Part shown: positions 1-7,990 of the stretch, piece by piece
How the letters are laid out: the number at the start of each line of letters is the position of its first letter
How positions within the stretch are numbered: position 1 is the stretch's first letter
DNA from: Tautonia plasticadhaerens
GTDB taxonomy: Bacteria; Planctomycetota; Planctomycetia; Isosphaerales; Isosphaeraceae
DNA: 64,000 nt
Direction: 5' to 3'
Assembly: GCF_007752535.1 (NCBI RefSeq)
Contig: NZ_CP036426.1
Coordinates: forward strand, 5,952,001-6,016,000
Position numbers and translations under genes: made by a program
Notes under the pieces: generated by a model
What the model was told of the DNA's origin: nothing
Databases searched by the model: none
Seen by the model: the letters and a program-made list of their open reading frames with translations, nothing else

Positions 1-1
1 C

Positions 2-46
2 AAGGCAATCCCTGCGCTCTTCGACGTGGAGGATGACGACGCATGA
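2..46 (+). CDS. C-terminal end of an upstream gene (partial)
   Basis: An open frame enters from the left edge and ends at TGA 44-46. It reads as a short acidic tail (IPALFDVEDDDA). Such a tail is typical of a genuine protein end, but it is too short to identify. The gene would lie directly upstream of the CBS/DISARM genes on the same strand, where a DISARM methylase or drmD/drmE would be expected. That identity is only a guess. Confidence 0.3.
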   Translation, partial: KAIPALFDVEDDDA

Positions 47-149
47 TCCGGGCCACCGGGAATACCGTCCCATCCCCTCATCATCTCCGTGCCAGACTCG
101 AAGTCTTGATCTTTGGCGACCTAGCGGGATGGGGAGGTCTCACGCTCGC

Positions 150-923
150 ATGAGTTCCAGGAAGCCCCGAGAACACTCTTCAGCTCAGACCTGCAATGCA
201 GTGATGCTGGGCATGTTGCGTGACGCCCGAGCCTTGGTGCATCGGAATGCGGAGTCATTCCATGAGGCTGCGGCGATCCTCGAACACGTTGGGCAAATGC
301 ACGAAGGAGTCGTCAAAGATGGGTTGGGTGGCTACAAGGCCACGATCTGCAATCTGGCTCGACGAGCGCCGGTAATACAGAGCGAACGCATCGAAGCCCT
401 GTTCGATACGGTAAAAAACGCCCGGAATGACTCCGTTCACTCGGGGGACTTCATTCGACACCATGCCATTCGCCTCGTGGAACTGCTCTTGGTGCTTGAG
501 GAAGGGTTGTCGATGTCTGCGAAGATTGCCGAGGACTTGATGGTTCGGAACCCGACGACCGTTGAACCCTGGCACAACATCGCCGCCGTCCGCCGGGCGA
601 TGCTCGGAAACTCCTACTCGTTCTTGCCGGTCCGGGACACAAACGGCGTCTGGAAACTGCTCTCCGATGTCGCTGTCGTGAAGTACTTGAGGCCAGCCGA
701 CAACTCCGGGAACAAAAGCCTACGGAACAAACTGCTCGGGAAGCCGCTGAACGAGATCCTCGAAGCAGGCGACATCGAATTGACGGAGTGCAAGTGCTAC
801 GCTCCGAACAAGAACATCGGAGACATCAAGAAAATCATAACCATGCTGCCTGCGCTGATCGTCGAGAAGGATGGCAATAAGGAACGCCTCGTGGGAATCC
901 TGACGGCCTTCGACCTCCTGTGA
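150..923 (+). CDS. CBS-domain protein with N-terminal HEPN-like region
   Basis: The C-terminal half (from about residue 131) is a CBS-domain pair, read from MVRNPTTVEPW, the SFLPVRD strand and the terminal VGILTAFDLL. CBS pairs usually bind adenine nucleotides and gate a partner domain. The helical N-terminal half contains RNDSVH (R92 to H97 with this start), which fits the R-x4-6-H active-site motif of HEPN ribonucleases; this assignment is inference. A start at ATG 150 is chosen because GGGGAGG lies upstream. ATG 33 would overlap the preceding gene tail and lacks spacing for a ribosome site, and ATG 129 is also possible. It lies 87 bp before drmA on the same strand, so it may be an accessory of that operon. 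Confidence 0.6.
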   Translation: MSSRKPREHSSAQTCNAVMLGMLRDARALVHRNAESFHEAAAILEHVGQMHEGVVKDGLGGYKATICNLARRAPVIQSERIEALFDTVKNARNDSVHSGDFIRHHAIRLVELLLVLEEGLSMSAKIAEDLMVRNPTTVEPWHNIAAVRRAMLGNSYSFLPVRDTNGVWKLLSDVAVVKYLRPADNSGNKSLRNKLLGKPLNEILEAGDIELTECKCYAPNKNIGDIKKIITMLPALIVEKDGNKERLVGILTAFDLL

Positions 924-1010
924 AACCGGCGGCGGGAACCACGCCGCCTTCAAGCGTTTGGGGCCTGCTCTATCGACCATCTGGCAAGAAAGATCGCCTG
1001 CGAGGAACTC

Positions 1011-4000
1011 ATGAGTCAGTCCACACCGCCCCCCTCCCATCACCAGCTCCGGGCCGAACTCGAAGCCATGGTCCTGGGCGACCTGCTCGGCCCGGCCGGG
1101 GACGAGGATGAGGAGCTGACCGAACGCACGGTGCGGGACCGCTACCTCGTCGGCGTGCTGGCCCCCAGCCGAGCCGCTCCACCCGCCGCCCGGCCCCCGG
1201 CGGAGGACGACGAGGACGAGGACACCCCCCTGATCCCCGACGAACTCTCGGAGGGGGGCAGCGACTCGGCCGACGACGGCACCACCGACGCCGACATCCC
1301 GGTGGCCCAGGCCCACCTGCCATCCTCCTTCGGCCTGACCTTCTGCGTCGATGACGGCGAGCCGTCCATCCGGGTCGCCGCCTCCTGGGGCCAGTACCGG
1401 CGGGAGAAGCGGGACGACCGGGAGGACCACCGGGGCAACCCGCTGCGGGTCTGGAAGCGGTATCCCAGGGGCGGCGTCGTCGAAGTCCCGCTGGCCGACG
1501 GCCCGGTCCGGCCGACGGCCCCCGACCCCCTGTTCCCCGACATCACCGTCCAGGGCCAGGTCCGCAGGCGGGACGGCCACTTCGCCGTCACGCTCTTCCT
1601 CGTCAACGCCCAGGAGGAGGGCCGCCCCAAGGACGAGTCCCACGTCTTCCAGCCGAAGCTCGTCGTCACCGGCGCCGGCGACCGGGCGATCTTCCGCAAG
1701 CGGGGCGCCGTCGGCCCGAACGACGACCTCGAAGAGCGGCTCACGGCGATGCTCTACCGCCGCCACGTCGAGTTCGCCGTCGGCCACGGCGTCAGCGTCC
1801 ACGCCGAGGTCGCCGACGGCTCGCCCGGCACGGCGTCGAGGATCGAGACCGAGGTCGTGCCGAGGCACGAAGTCCCCCGCACCGCCCCGCCCACCGAGGA
1901 CGACGCCGACGAGAACCCCGCCTTCGGCAGGCTCGCCGGGCTGGCCCTCGACATGAGGACGCTGGCCGAGGCCGACGCCAAGAAGCTCCCGGCGATGCTG
2001 GCCCCGCTGGTCGCCGCCTACCGGGACTGGATCGACCGGGAGGAGGCGAAGCTCGACGACCCCGCCGAGGGCCTCGCCCACTTCGGCGATGCCGGCCGGG
2101 TCGCCATCGACAACTGCCGCCTGACCCTCAAGCGGGTCGAGGAAGGGCTGCAACTGCTGGCCGACGACCGGCAGGCGTTCGAGGCGTTCGGCTTCATGAA
2201 CCGGGCCATGTGGCTCCAGCGGACGCACACGATCTCCTCCGAGCGGGTCCGGCGGGGCGAACAGTTCGAGTTCGAGAAGGACGTTGACCTCCCCGAGAAC
2301 CGGAGCTGGCGGCCGTTCCAGCTCGCCTTCATTCTGCTCAACCTGCCGGGCGTCACCCGGCTCGACCACCACGACCGGGGCGTCGGCCCCGAGGCCCTGG
2401 CCGACCTCCTCTTCTTCCCCACCGGCGGCGGCAAGACCGAGGCGTACCTCGGCCTCTCCGCCTACACCATGGCCCTGCGGCGGTTGCAGGGGACGGTCGC
2501 CGGGCGGGTCGGAGAGGAGGGCGTGGCCGTCCTGATGCGGTACACGCTCCGGCTGCTGACCATCCAGCAGTTCCAGCGGGCCACGGCGCTGCTCTGCGCC
2601 TGCGAGTCGATCCGCCGCAAGGCCCTGGAACACGGGGACGCCCGCTGGGGCAAGACGCCCTTCCGCATCGGCCTCTGGGTCGGCCGCCGCACCACGCCGA
2701 ATCGCACCGACGACGCCGTGGAGGCGATCAAGCAGGCCCGAGGCAACCAGTTCGTCGGCGGGGGCGTCGGCACGCCGTACCAGCTCACCACCTGCCCCTG
2801 GTGCGGCAGCGCCATCGAGGCCGGCAAGCACCTCGACGCCAAGCCGTATCCCCACGGCCCGGCCCGCACGATCACCTACTGCGGCGACAAGTTCGGCCAG
2901 TGCCTCTTCAGCCGCCGCCAGGCCGCTGACGAGGGCCTGCCGGTCGTCGTGGTGGACGAGGAGATCTACCGGCGGCTGCCGACCCTGCTGATCGCCACGG
3001 TGGACAAGTTCGCCCAGATGCCGTGGAAGGGCGAGGTCCAGATGCTCTTCGGGCGGGTCACGGGCCGCTGCGAGCGGCACGGGTTCAAGTCGCCGGAGAT
3101 CGTGGACTCCACCTTCCACCCCCGGTCGAACATGGGGCTCCCCTCGGCCCGGCTCGTCGAGCACCCGCCGCTCCGCCCGCCCGACCTGATCATCCAGGAC
3201 GAGCTGCACCTGATCAGCGGCCCGCTCGGCACGCTCGTCGGCCTCTACGAGACGGCGATCGACGACCTTTGCACCTGGGAGGTGGGCGGCAAGAAGGTCC
3301 GCCCCAAGGTGATCGCCTCGACGGCGACGATCAAGAACGCCGACGTGCAGGTGCGGAGCCTCTTCCTGCGGACGGTCAACGTCTTCCCGCCGCCGGGCCT
3401 CGACGTGCGGGACAACTTCTTCTCGGTCCAGCGGAAGCCCTCGGCGGAGGAGTTCGGCCGCCTCTACCTCGGGATCTGCGCCCCCGGCCGTCGCCTCAAG
3501 GCGGCCCTGATCCGGGTCTACGTGGCCCTCCTCTGCTCGGCCCAGTCGCTCTACGAGAAGCACGGCAGGGCGGTCGATCCCTGGATGACGCTCGTCGGCT
3601 ACTTCAACTCCATGCGGGAACTCGGCGGGATGCGCCGCCTGGTGGACGACGACGTATTCACCCGCTGCCGCAAGCAGGACCGCCGTGGCCTGGCGAAGCG
3701 ATTCTTCAACGGCGAGTACCTCGGCGAGCTGACGAGCCGGATGCGGTCGGAGGACATCCCGCAGACGCTCGACCGGCTGGAGGCCGTCTTCGACCCGGAG
3801 CTGGAGGAGCGGCGCAAGGAGGCGTTCAAGACCAAGGACTACAAGAACATCCCCAAGAAGCCGCTCGACGTGCTGCTGGCCACGAACATGATCTCCGTCG
3901 GCGTGGACGTGAAGCGGCTCGGGCTGATGGTCGTCGCCGGGCAGCCCAAAGCGACCGCCGAGTACATCCAGGCCACCAGCCGGGTCGGCCGGAGCTTCCC

Positions 4001-4607
4001 CGGCCTGGTCGTCACCGTGTTCAACTGGGCCAGGCCGAGAGACCTTTCGCACTACGAGACCTTCGAGCACTACCACTCGACGTTCTACAAGCACGTCGAG
4101 CCGCTCTCGGTGACGCCCTTCTCTCCCGGTGCGTTGCAGCGGGGCCTGGCCGGGCTGCTCGTCTCGATGGTCCGGCTGCGGGGCACCGAGTTCAACGCCA
4201 ACGAGACCGCCTCCCGGATCAGCACGAGCAACCCCTACGTCCAGGACGCCATCGAGGCGATTGCCCGGCGGGCCGAGTTGATCGGCGACGGCTCCAAGAC
4301 CGGCGACTCCTGCCGGGCCGAGCTGCTGGCCAAGGCCGACCTCTGGCAGGCCGAGGCCCAGAACGACACCGGAGGCCGTGTCCTGACCTACACCGAGCCT
4401 TACGGCCCGGACGGGCCGAAGAAGGGGACGACCGTCAAGCTCCTGCACAGCCCCGGCATGGACCGCTGGCAGGAGTTCACCTGCCTCAACTCGCTCCGGG
4501 AGGTCGAGCCGGGCGTCAAGTTCATCGTCAGCGACGGCGGCCTCGACGAGGTGAACGCCAGGGAAGCCGAAACGACCCCGGAAGGGGCCGGGGAGGTGAC
4601 CGCATGA
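1011..4607 (+). CDS. drmA: DISARM helicase DrmA
   Basis: This is a 1198-residue superfamily 2 helicase. Walker A is PTGGGKTEAY near residues 470-480, the DEAH-box equivalent is IIQDELHL near 725-733, and motif III-like STATI follows. The C-terminal helicase domain carries ATNMISVGVDV (about 957-967) and QATSRVGR (about 987-994). A Cys pair (TCPWCGS) and a nearby YCGDKFGQC suggest a metal site. The overall form and the order helicase, DUF1998 protein, PLD protein match the drmA-drmB-drmC core of DISARM, an anti-phage system in which DrmA and DrmB form a DNA-binding complex on unmodified invading DNA. Its TGA overlaps the drmB ATG (ATGA), indicating translational coupling. A GAGGAA ribosome site lies just before ATG 1011. 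Confidence 0.88.
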   Translation: MSQSTPPPSHHQLRAELEAMVLGDLLGPAGDEDEELTERTVRDRYLVGVLAPSRAAPPAARPPAEDDEDEDTPLIPDELSEGGSDSADDGTTDADIPVAQAHLPSSFGLTFCVDDGEPSIRVAASWGQYRREKRDDREDHRGNPLRVWKRYPRGGVVEVPLADGPVRPTAPDPLFPDITVQGQVRRRDGHFAVTLFLVNAQEEGRPKDESHVFQPKLVVTGAGDRAIFRKRGAVGPNDDLEERLTAMLYRRHVEFAVGHGVSVHAEVADGSPGTASRIETEVVPRHEVPRTAPPTEDDADENPAFGRLAGLALDMRTLAEADAKKLPAMLAPLVAAYRDWIDREEAKLDDPAEGLAHFGDAGRVAIDNCRLTLKRVEEGLQLLADDRQAFEAFGFMNRAMWLQRTHTISSERVRRGEQFEFEKDVDLPENRSWRPFQLAFILLNLPGVTRLDHHDRGVGPEALADLLFFPTGGGKTEAYLGLSAYTMALRRLQGTVAGRVGEEGVAVLMRYTLRLLTIQQFQRATALLCACESIRRKALEHGDARWGKTPFRIGLWVGRRTTPNRTDDAVEAIKQARGNQFVGGGVGTPYQLTTCPWCGSAIEAGKHLDAKPYPHGPARTITYCGDKFGQCLFSRRQAADEGLPVVVVDEEIYRRLPTLLIATVDKFAQMPWKGEVQMLFGRVTGRCERHGFKSPEIVDSTFHPRSNMGLPSARLVEHPPLRPPDLIIQDELHLISGPLGTLVGLYETAIDDLCTWEVGGKKVRPKVIASTATIKNADVQVRSLFLRTVNVFPPPGLDVRDNFFSVQRKPSAEEFGRLYLGICAPGRRLKAALIRVYVALLCSAQSLYEKHGRAVDPWMTLVGYFNSMRELGGMRRLVDDDVFTRCRKQDRRGLAKRFFNGEYLGELTSRMRSEDIPQTLDRLEAVFDPELEERRKEAFKTKDYKNIPKKPLDVLLATNMISVGVDVKRLGLMVVAGQPKATAEYIQATSRVGRSFPGLVVTVFNWARPRDLSHYETFEHYHSTFYKHVEPLSVTPFSPGALQRGLAGLLVSMVRLRGTEFNANETASRISTSNPYVQDAIEAIARRAELIGDGSKTGDSCRAELLAKADLWQAEAQNDTGGRVLTYTEPYGPDGPKKGTTVKLLHSPGMDRWQEFTCLNSLREVEPGVKFIVSDGGLDEVNAREAETTPEGAGEVTA

Positions 4608-6475
4608 GTCTCTCCAGCCACATGAGGAGGTCGGAGGTCGGGGAGGTCCGGCCCAGCCAGGCCCTCACGACGTTCGGGGTCGGTTCGCTGGTCGATCTGC
4701 CGAACCTCTCGGTGCTCGTCATGGGCCTGGACGACTGGCAGGCCGCCCACGCCACCGAGATCGCCGAGGAGCGGCTCCTGCGCTCGGCCCGGTCGATCCT
4801 GGGGCCGCAGGTGTCCCGGTTCCTGACGCCGCCTCGGGGGGAGGAATCCCAGGGGTCGCAGACGAACTGGTTCGACGAATCCCGCCAGATCGGCGTGCCG
4901 GTGGCCCCGTTCCCCCGCTGGATGGTCTGCTCCGGTTGCCGCCTCCTGGCCCCGATCAGCTCCGGGCTCTTCGAGCCGAAGACGCCAGCCTATAGGCCGG
5001 ACAAGGCGAGCTACACCCATACGTGCAATAATCACAGAAACAATAGGATCGGGACGCATCTCGTCGTCCCCGCCCGCTTCATGGTGACCTGCGAGCACGG
5101 CCACCTGGACGACTTCCCCTGGATCGAGTTCATCCACCAGGGCTCGATCGACTGCAAGGGGCTGCTCTACCTCTACGAGGTCGGGGCCAGCGGCGAGGCC
5201 CTGGACGTGGAGGTCAAGTGCGACGGGTGCCAGACCCGCCGCCGGATGGGCCAGGCGTTCGGCCCCAACAACCGCACGTCCATGCCCGCCTGCCGGGGGA
5301 GGCGGCCCCACCTGCGGGACTTCGACCCCGGCGGCTGCGACCAGGAGCACGTCAAGCCGATGCTCCAGGGGGCGTCGAACCTCTGGTTCCCCATGCTGAT
5401 CTCGGCTCTGTCGGTCCCGCAGGCCACCGACGATCTCGGCAGGCTGGTGGAGGAGAACTGGGTCGTGCTGGAGAAGGTCACCAGCGCCGAGGTGCTCAAG
5501 GCGTTCCGGCTCATCGGCCAGCTGAAAGACCTGAACAAGTACGGCGACGAGCAGGTCTGGGAGGCGATCCAGAAGAAGGCCGAGGGGACGGTCGAGGAGC
5601 CCGACGACCCGGCCGACCTGAAGTCGCCCGAGTGGCGGGTCTTCTCCAACCCGTCGAAGGCCAAGGAGAGCCGCAGCTTCAAGCTCCGCCCGGTGGAGCC
5701 CCCCGCCGACTACGCCGCCTCGTTCGAGAAGGTCGTCCTCGTGGAGAAGTTGCGTGAGGTCCGGGCGCTCGTCGGCTTCACCCGCCTCGTGTCGCCACGG
5801 GACTTCGACAGCCCCGCCGAAGTACCCCCGGAAAACCGGGGGAGGCTCGCCCGCAGAGACCCGGCGTGGCTGCCCGCCTGCGAGACCCGGGGCGAGGGAA
5901 TCTTCTTCCAGTTCTCCGAGCCAGCGATCGGGGCTTGGGCCGGGCGGAACCACGCCTTCGAGCGGGAGTTCGAGCTGGCCCACCAGGCGTGGCGGATGGG
6001 CAAGGGCCTCGACCCGAACACGGGCTACCCCGGTATCCGCTACGTGTTGCTGCACACGTTCGCCCACGCCCTGATCCGCCAGCTGGCCATCGAGTGCGGC
6101 TACACCAGCGCCTCGATCGCCGAGCGGATCTACTCCAGGAACCCGGCCGACGGCGAGCCGATGGCGGGCGTGCTGATCTACACCTCGGCGCCCGACAGCG
6201 AGGGGACGCTCGGCGGCCTCTGCGCCCTGGGCGAGCCGGACAAGCTCGGGCGGCACATCCGCCGGGCCTTGGAGAAGATGGGGCTCTGCGCCTCCGACCC
6301 GCTCTGCTCGGAGCACCCGGCCGGGGGCGGCGAGAAGCTGCACGGGGCGTCCTGCCACGCCTGCTCGTTCCTGCCTGAGACCTCCTGCGAGCGGGGCAAC
6401 AAGTACCTGGACCGGTCGGCGCTGGTGCCGACGGTCGAACGGGCGACCCTCTCCTTCTTCAGGCCCGAGCCATGA
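4604..6475 (+). CDS. drmB: DISARM DUF1998 protein DrmB
   Basis: The protein has 623 residues. The C-terminal DUF1998 domain is recognisable from YVLLHTFAHALIRQLA (about 479-494), the YTSAPDSEGTLGGL segment and the cysteine-rich end CHACSFLPETSCERGN. Further Cys motifs (CSGC near 109, CEHGH, CDGCQ) probably bind zinc. In DISARM, DrmB partners DrmA and is required for defence. It overlaps drmA and drmC by 4 bp each (ATGA), so the three genes form one coupled unit. A small AT-richer patch around 5020-5050 (HTCNNHRNNRIG) uses AAT, AGA and AGG codons unlike the rest of the gene. Confidence 0.87.
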   Translation: MSLSSHMRRSEVGEVRPSQALTTFGVGSLVDLPNLSVLVMGLDDWQAAHATEIAEERLLRSARSILGPQVSRFLTPPRGEESQGSQTNWFDESRQIGVPVAPFPRWMVCSGCRLLAPISSGLFEPKTPAYRPDKASYTHTCNNHRNNRIGTHLVVPARFMVTCEHGHLDDFPWIEFIHQGSIDCKGLLYLYEVGASGEALDVEVKCDGCQTRRRMGQAFGPNNRTSMPACRGRRPHLRDFDPGGCDQEHVKPMLQGASNLWFPMLISALSVPQATDDLGRLVEENWVVLEKVTSAEVLKAFRLIGQLKDLNKYGDEQVWEAIQKKAEGTVEEPDDPADLKSPEWRVFSNPSKAKESRSFKLRPVEPPADYAASFEKVVLVEKLREVRALVGFTRLVSPRDFDSPAEVPPENRGRLARRDPAWLPACETRGEGIFFQFSEPAIGAWAGRNHAFEREFELAHQAWRMGKGLDPNTGYPGIRYVLLHTFAHALIRQLAIECGYTSASIAERIYSRNPADGEPMAGVLIYTSAPDSEGTLGGLCALGEPDKLGRHIRRALEKMGLCASDPLCSEHPAGGGEKLHGASCHACSFLPETSCERGNKYLDRSALVPTVERATLSFFRPEP

Positions 6476-7263
6476 CCCCGGAGCGGTGGATCGTCGAGGC
6501 ATCCTACGCCCTGGCGTGCGGCCTGCCCGGCGGCACGGTGGAGGCGCTGGCCTCGGCAATCCTCGCCTGCCCGGCGGGCTCGCTGCGGTCCGAGGTCGCC
6601 CGGCGGATCGCCCACCACGAGCACCGGGATCTGGCGCTGGCCTTCGTGGACCGGTGGCGGGAGGAGTCCGGGGAGATCGACGCCCGGACGGTCGCCGTGG
6701 CGATCCAGACGGCGGCCCATGCGGAGCGGGCACATCGGGATTCGCAGTCGGTCGAGCCGATCTGGACCGGACCCGACGCCGGGGTCGTGCCGTTCCGCCG
6801 CACCGAGCAGGCGATCCTCCAGGTGCTCGACGCCGCCCGGACCCGAATCACGCTGGTGAGCTTCGCCGTTTACAAGATACCCAACGTGGCGAAGGCCCTC
6901 GTGAAAGCGGCGGGCCGGGGCGTCCGGCTCACCGTCGTCGTGGAGACGCCCGATCGGATCGAGGGCCAGGGCGAATACAGCACGATCCGGGCATTGGGGC
7001 AGGAGGTGGCGGGCTGCTCCACGGTCTATTTCTGGCCCCAGGAGAATCGCACCGTCGGGGAGAACGGCAAGGTCGGCATCCTGCACGTCAAGTGCGCCGT
7101 GGCCGACGGCGAGTGGATGTTCCTCTCCTCGGCGAACCTGACCCGGCAGGCGTTCACGATCAACATGGAGCTGGGGATGCTCGTGCGGGGCGGGTCCATG
7201 CCGAGTCGTGTGGAGCGGCAGTTCGACCAGCTCGTCCACGACGGGCACCTCAGGGAGATCTGA
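6472..7263 (+). CDS. drmC: DISARM phospholipase D-like protein DrmC
   Basis: The 263-residue protein has one PLD/HKD motif, HVKCAVADGEWMFLSSANLT, with the catalytic histidine near residue 205. The region before it (ITLVSFAVYKIPNVAKAL) is the usual PLD strand-helix segment. A single motif implies dimerisation or a degenerate first half. The N-terminal ~95 residues are helical and not assigned. It is coupled to drmB through ATGA. DrmC is the third member of the DISARM core and is often dispensable in tested systems. Position and family agree well. Confidence 0.85.
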   Translation: MTPERWIVEASYALACGLPGGTVEALASAILACPAGSLRSEVARRIAHHEHRDLALAFVDRWREESGEIDARTVAVAIQTAAHAERAHRDSQSVEPIWTGPDAGVVPFRRTEQAILQVLDAARTRITLVSFAVYKIPNVAKALVKAAGRGVRLTVVVETPDRIEGQGEYSTIRALGQEVAGCSTVYFWPQENRTVGENGKVGILHVKCAVADGEWMFLSSANLTRQAFTINMELGMLVRGGSMPSRVERQFDQLVHDGHLREI

Positions 7264-7278
7264 AGCGATTGCAAGTTC

Positions 7279-7917
7279 GTGGAGGGTCGATCTCACCGGT
7301 CTTGGAACATCGGAGCCAGCCCGTTGGACATCCCCAGCCTAAAATGGCGCCGCATCTCGCCCGGCTGGTATCAGGCCGAGCTTCAGTCCCCCACGGGCAC
7401 GACGAAGCTCTCGATCGAGCGACAGACGAGGTTCAAGATCCACCACTGCCGGATCGACTATCCCGACGGGACACGCTGGACAAGCGATCGGGATTCCCTC
7501 GACAAGGCGAAGTTCGCCTGCGAGTGGCAGCTCAACGAGGACGTGGAGTCCAAGCTGGGCTGGAAGAAGTCGGATTACACCGAGATGATCCAGCGGGTCA
7601 CGATCCACCCCGGCAGCGAGGCGAGCGTCGGACCGGTCGTCGATGCCCTGAAGGGCCTCGGGTTCGCCGAATCCGAGATCCGGGTGCTGCGACTCGGCGA
7701 GGGCGACTCCATCGACCGCATCCTGGCCTATCGGGATGATTCCGTCGATGGCCCTCCGGGCAGGCTCGACTTCGAGAGAAGCTCGGACCTGTTCGAGGAG
7801 ATCTGGAGTCGAGTCGGCTACGTCCGCATCCAGCTGGACCTGTTCCGCAAGGGCGGAGAGACCATCAGCGGACCGAGCCTGTTCGAATGGATCGACGACA
7901 GGAAGACCGACGGCTGA
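7279..7917 (+). CDS. hypothetical protein downstream of drmC
   Basis: This 212-residue protein of unknown function starts at GTG 7279, 15 bp after drmC. It is soluble, with an N-terminal beta-rich part (RRISPGWYQAELQSPTGTTK; IHHCRIDYPDGTRW) and a C-terminal helical part ending IDDRKTDG. No catalytic motif was recognised. The tight spacing and shared strand suggest co-transcription with the DISARM genes. It could be a system-specific accessory or regulator, but the sequence does not show which. Confidence 0.6.
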   Translation: MEGRSHRSWNIGASPLDIPSLKWRRISPGWYQAELQSPTGTTKLSIERQTRFKIHHCRIDYPDGTRWTSDRDSLDKAKFACEWQLNEDVESKLGWKKSDYTEMIQRVTIHPGSEASVGPVVDALKGLGFAESEIRVLRLGEGDSIDRILAYRDDSVDGPPGRLDFERSSDLFEEIWSRVGYVRIQLDLFRKGGETISGPSLFEWIDDRKTDG

Positions 7918-7990
7918 AGGTGCCGAACCCTCCCTTGACACTCGTCGCCGAGTGCTGGGCTCATCACCACCGCACCAGGATTGAGAAACT

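Noticed and set aside
720-4448. Very long minus-strand open frame opposite drmA
   Set aside because: It is a GC-rich shadow: composition is dominated by Gly, Arg, Val, Leu and Asp with no domain, while the plus strand carries clear helicase motifs.
4400-6733. Long minus-strand open frame opposite drmB
   Set aside because: No protein-like features; the opposite strand has DUF1998 and overlapping start/stop coupling.
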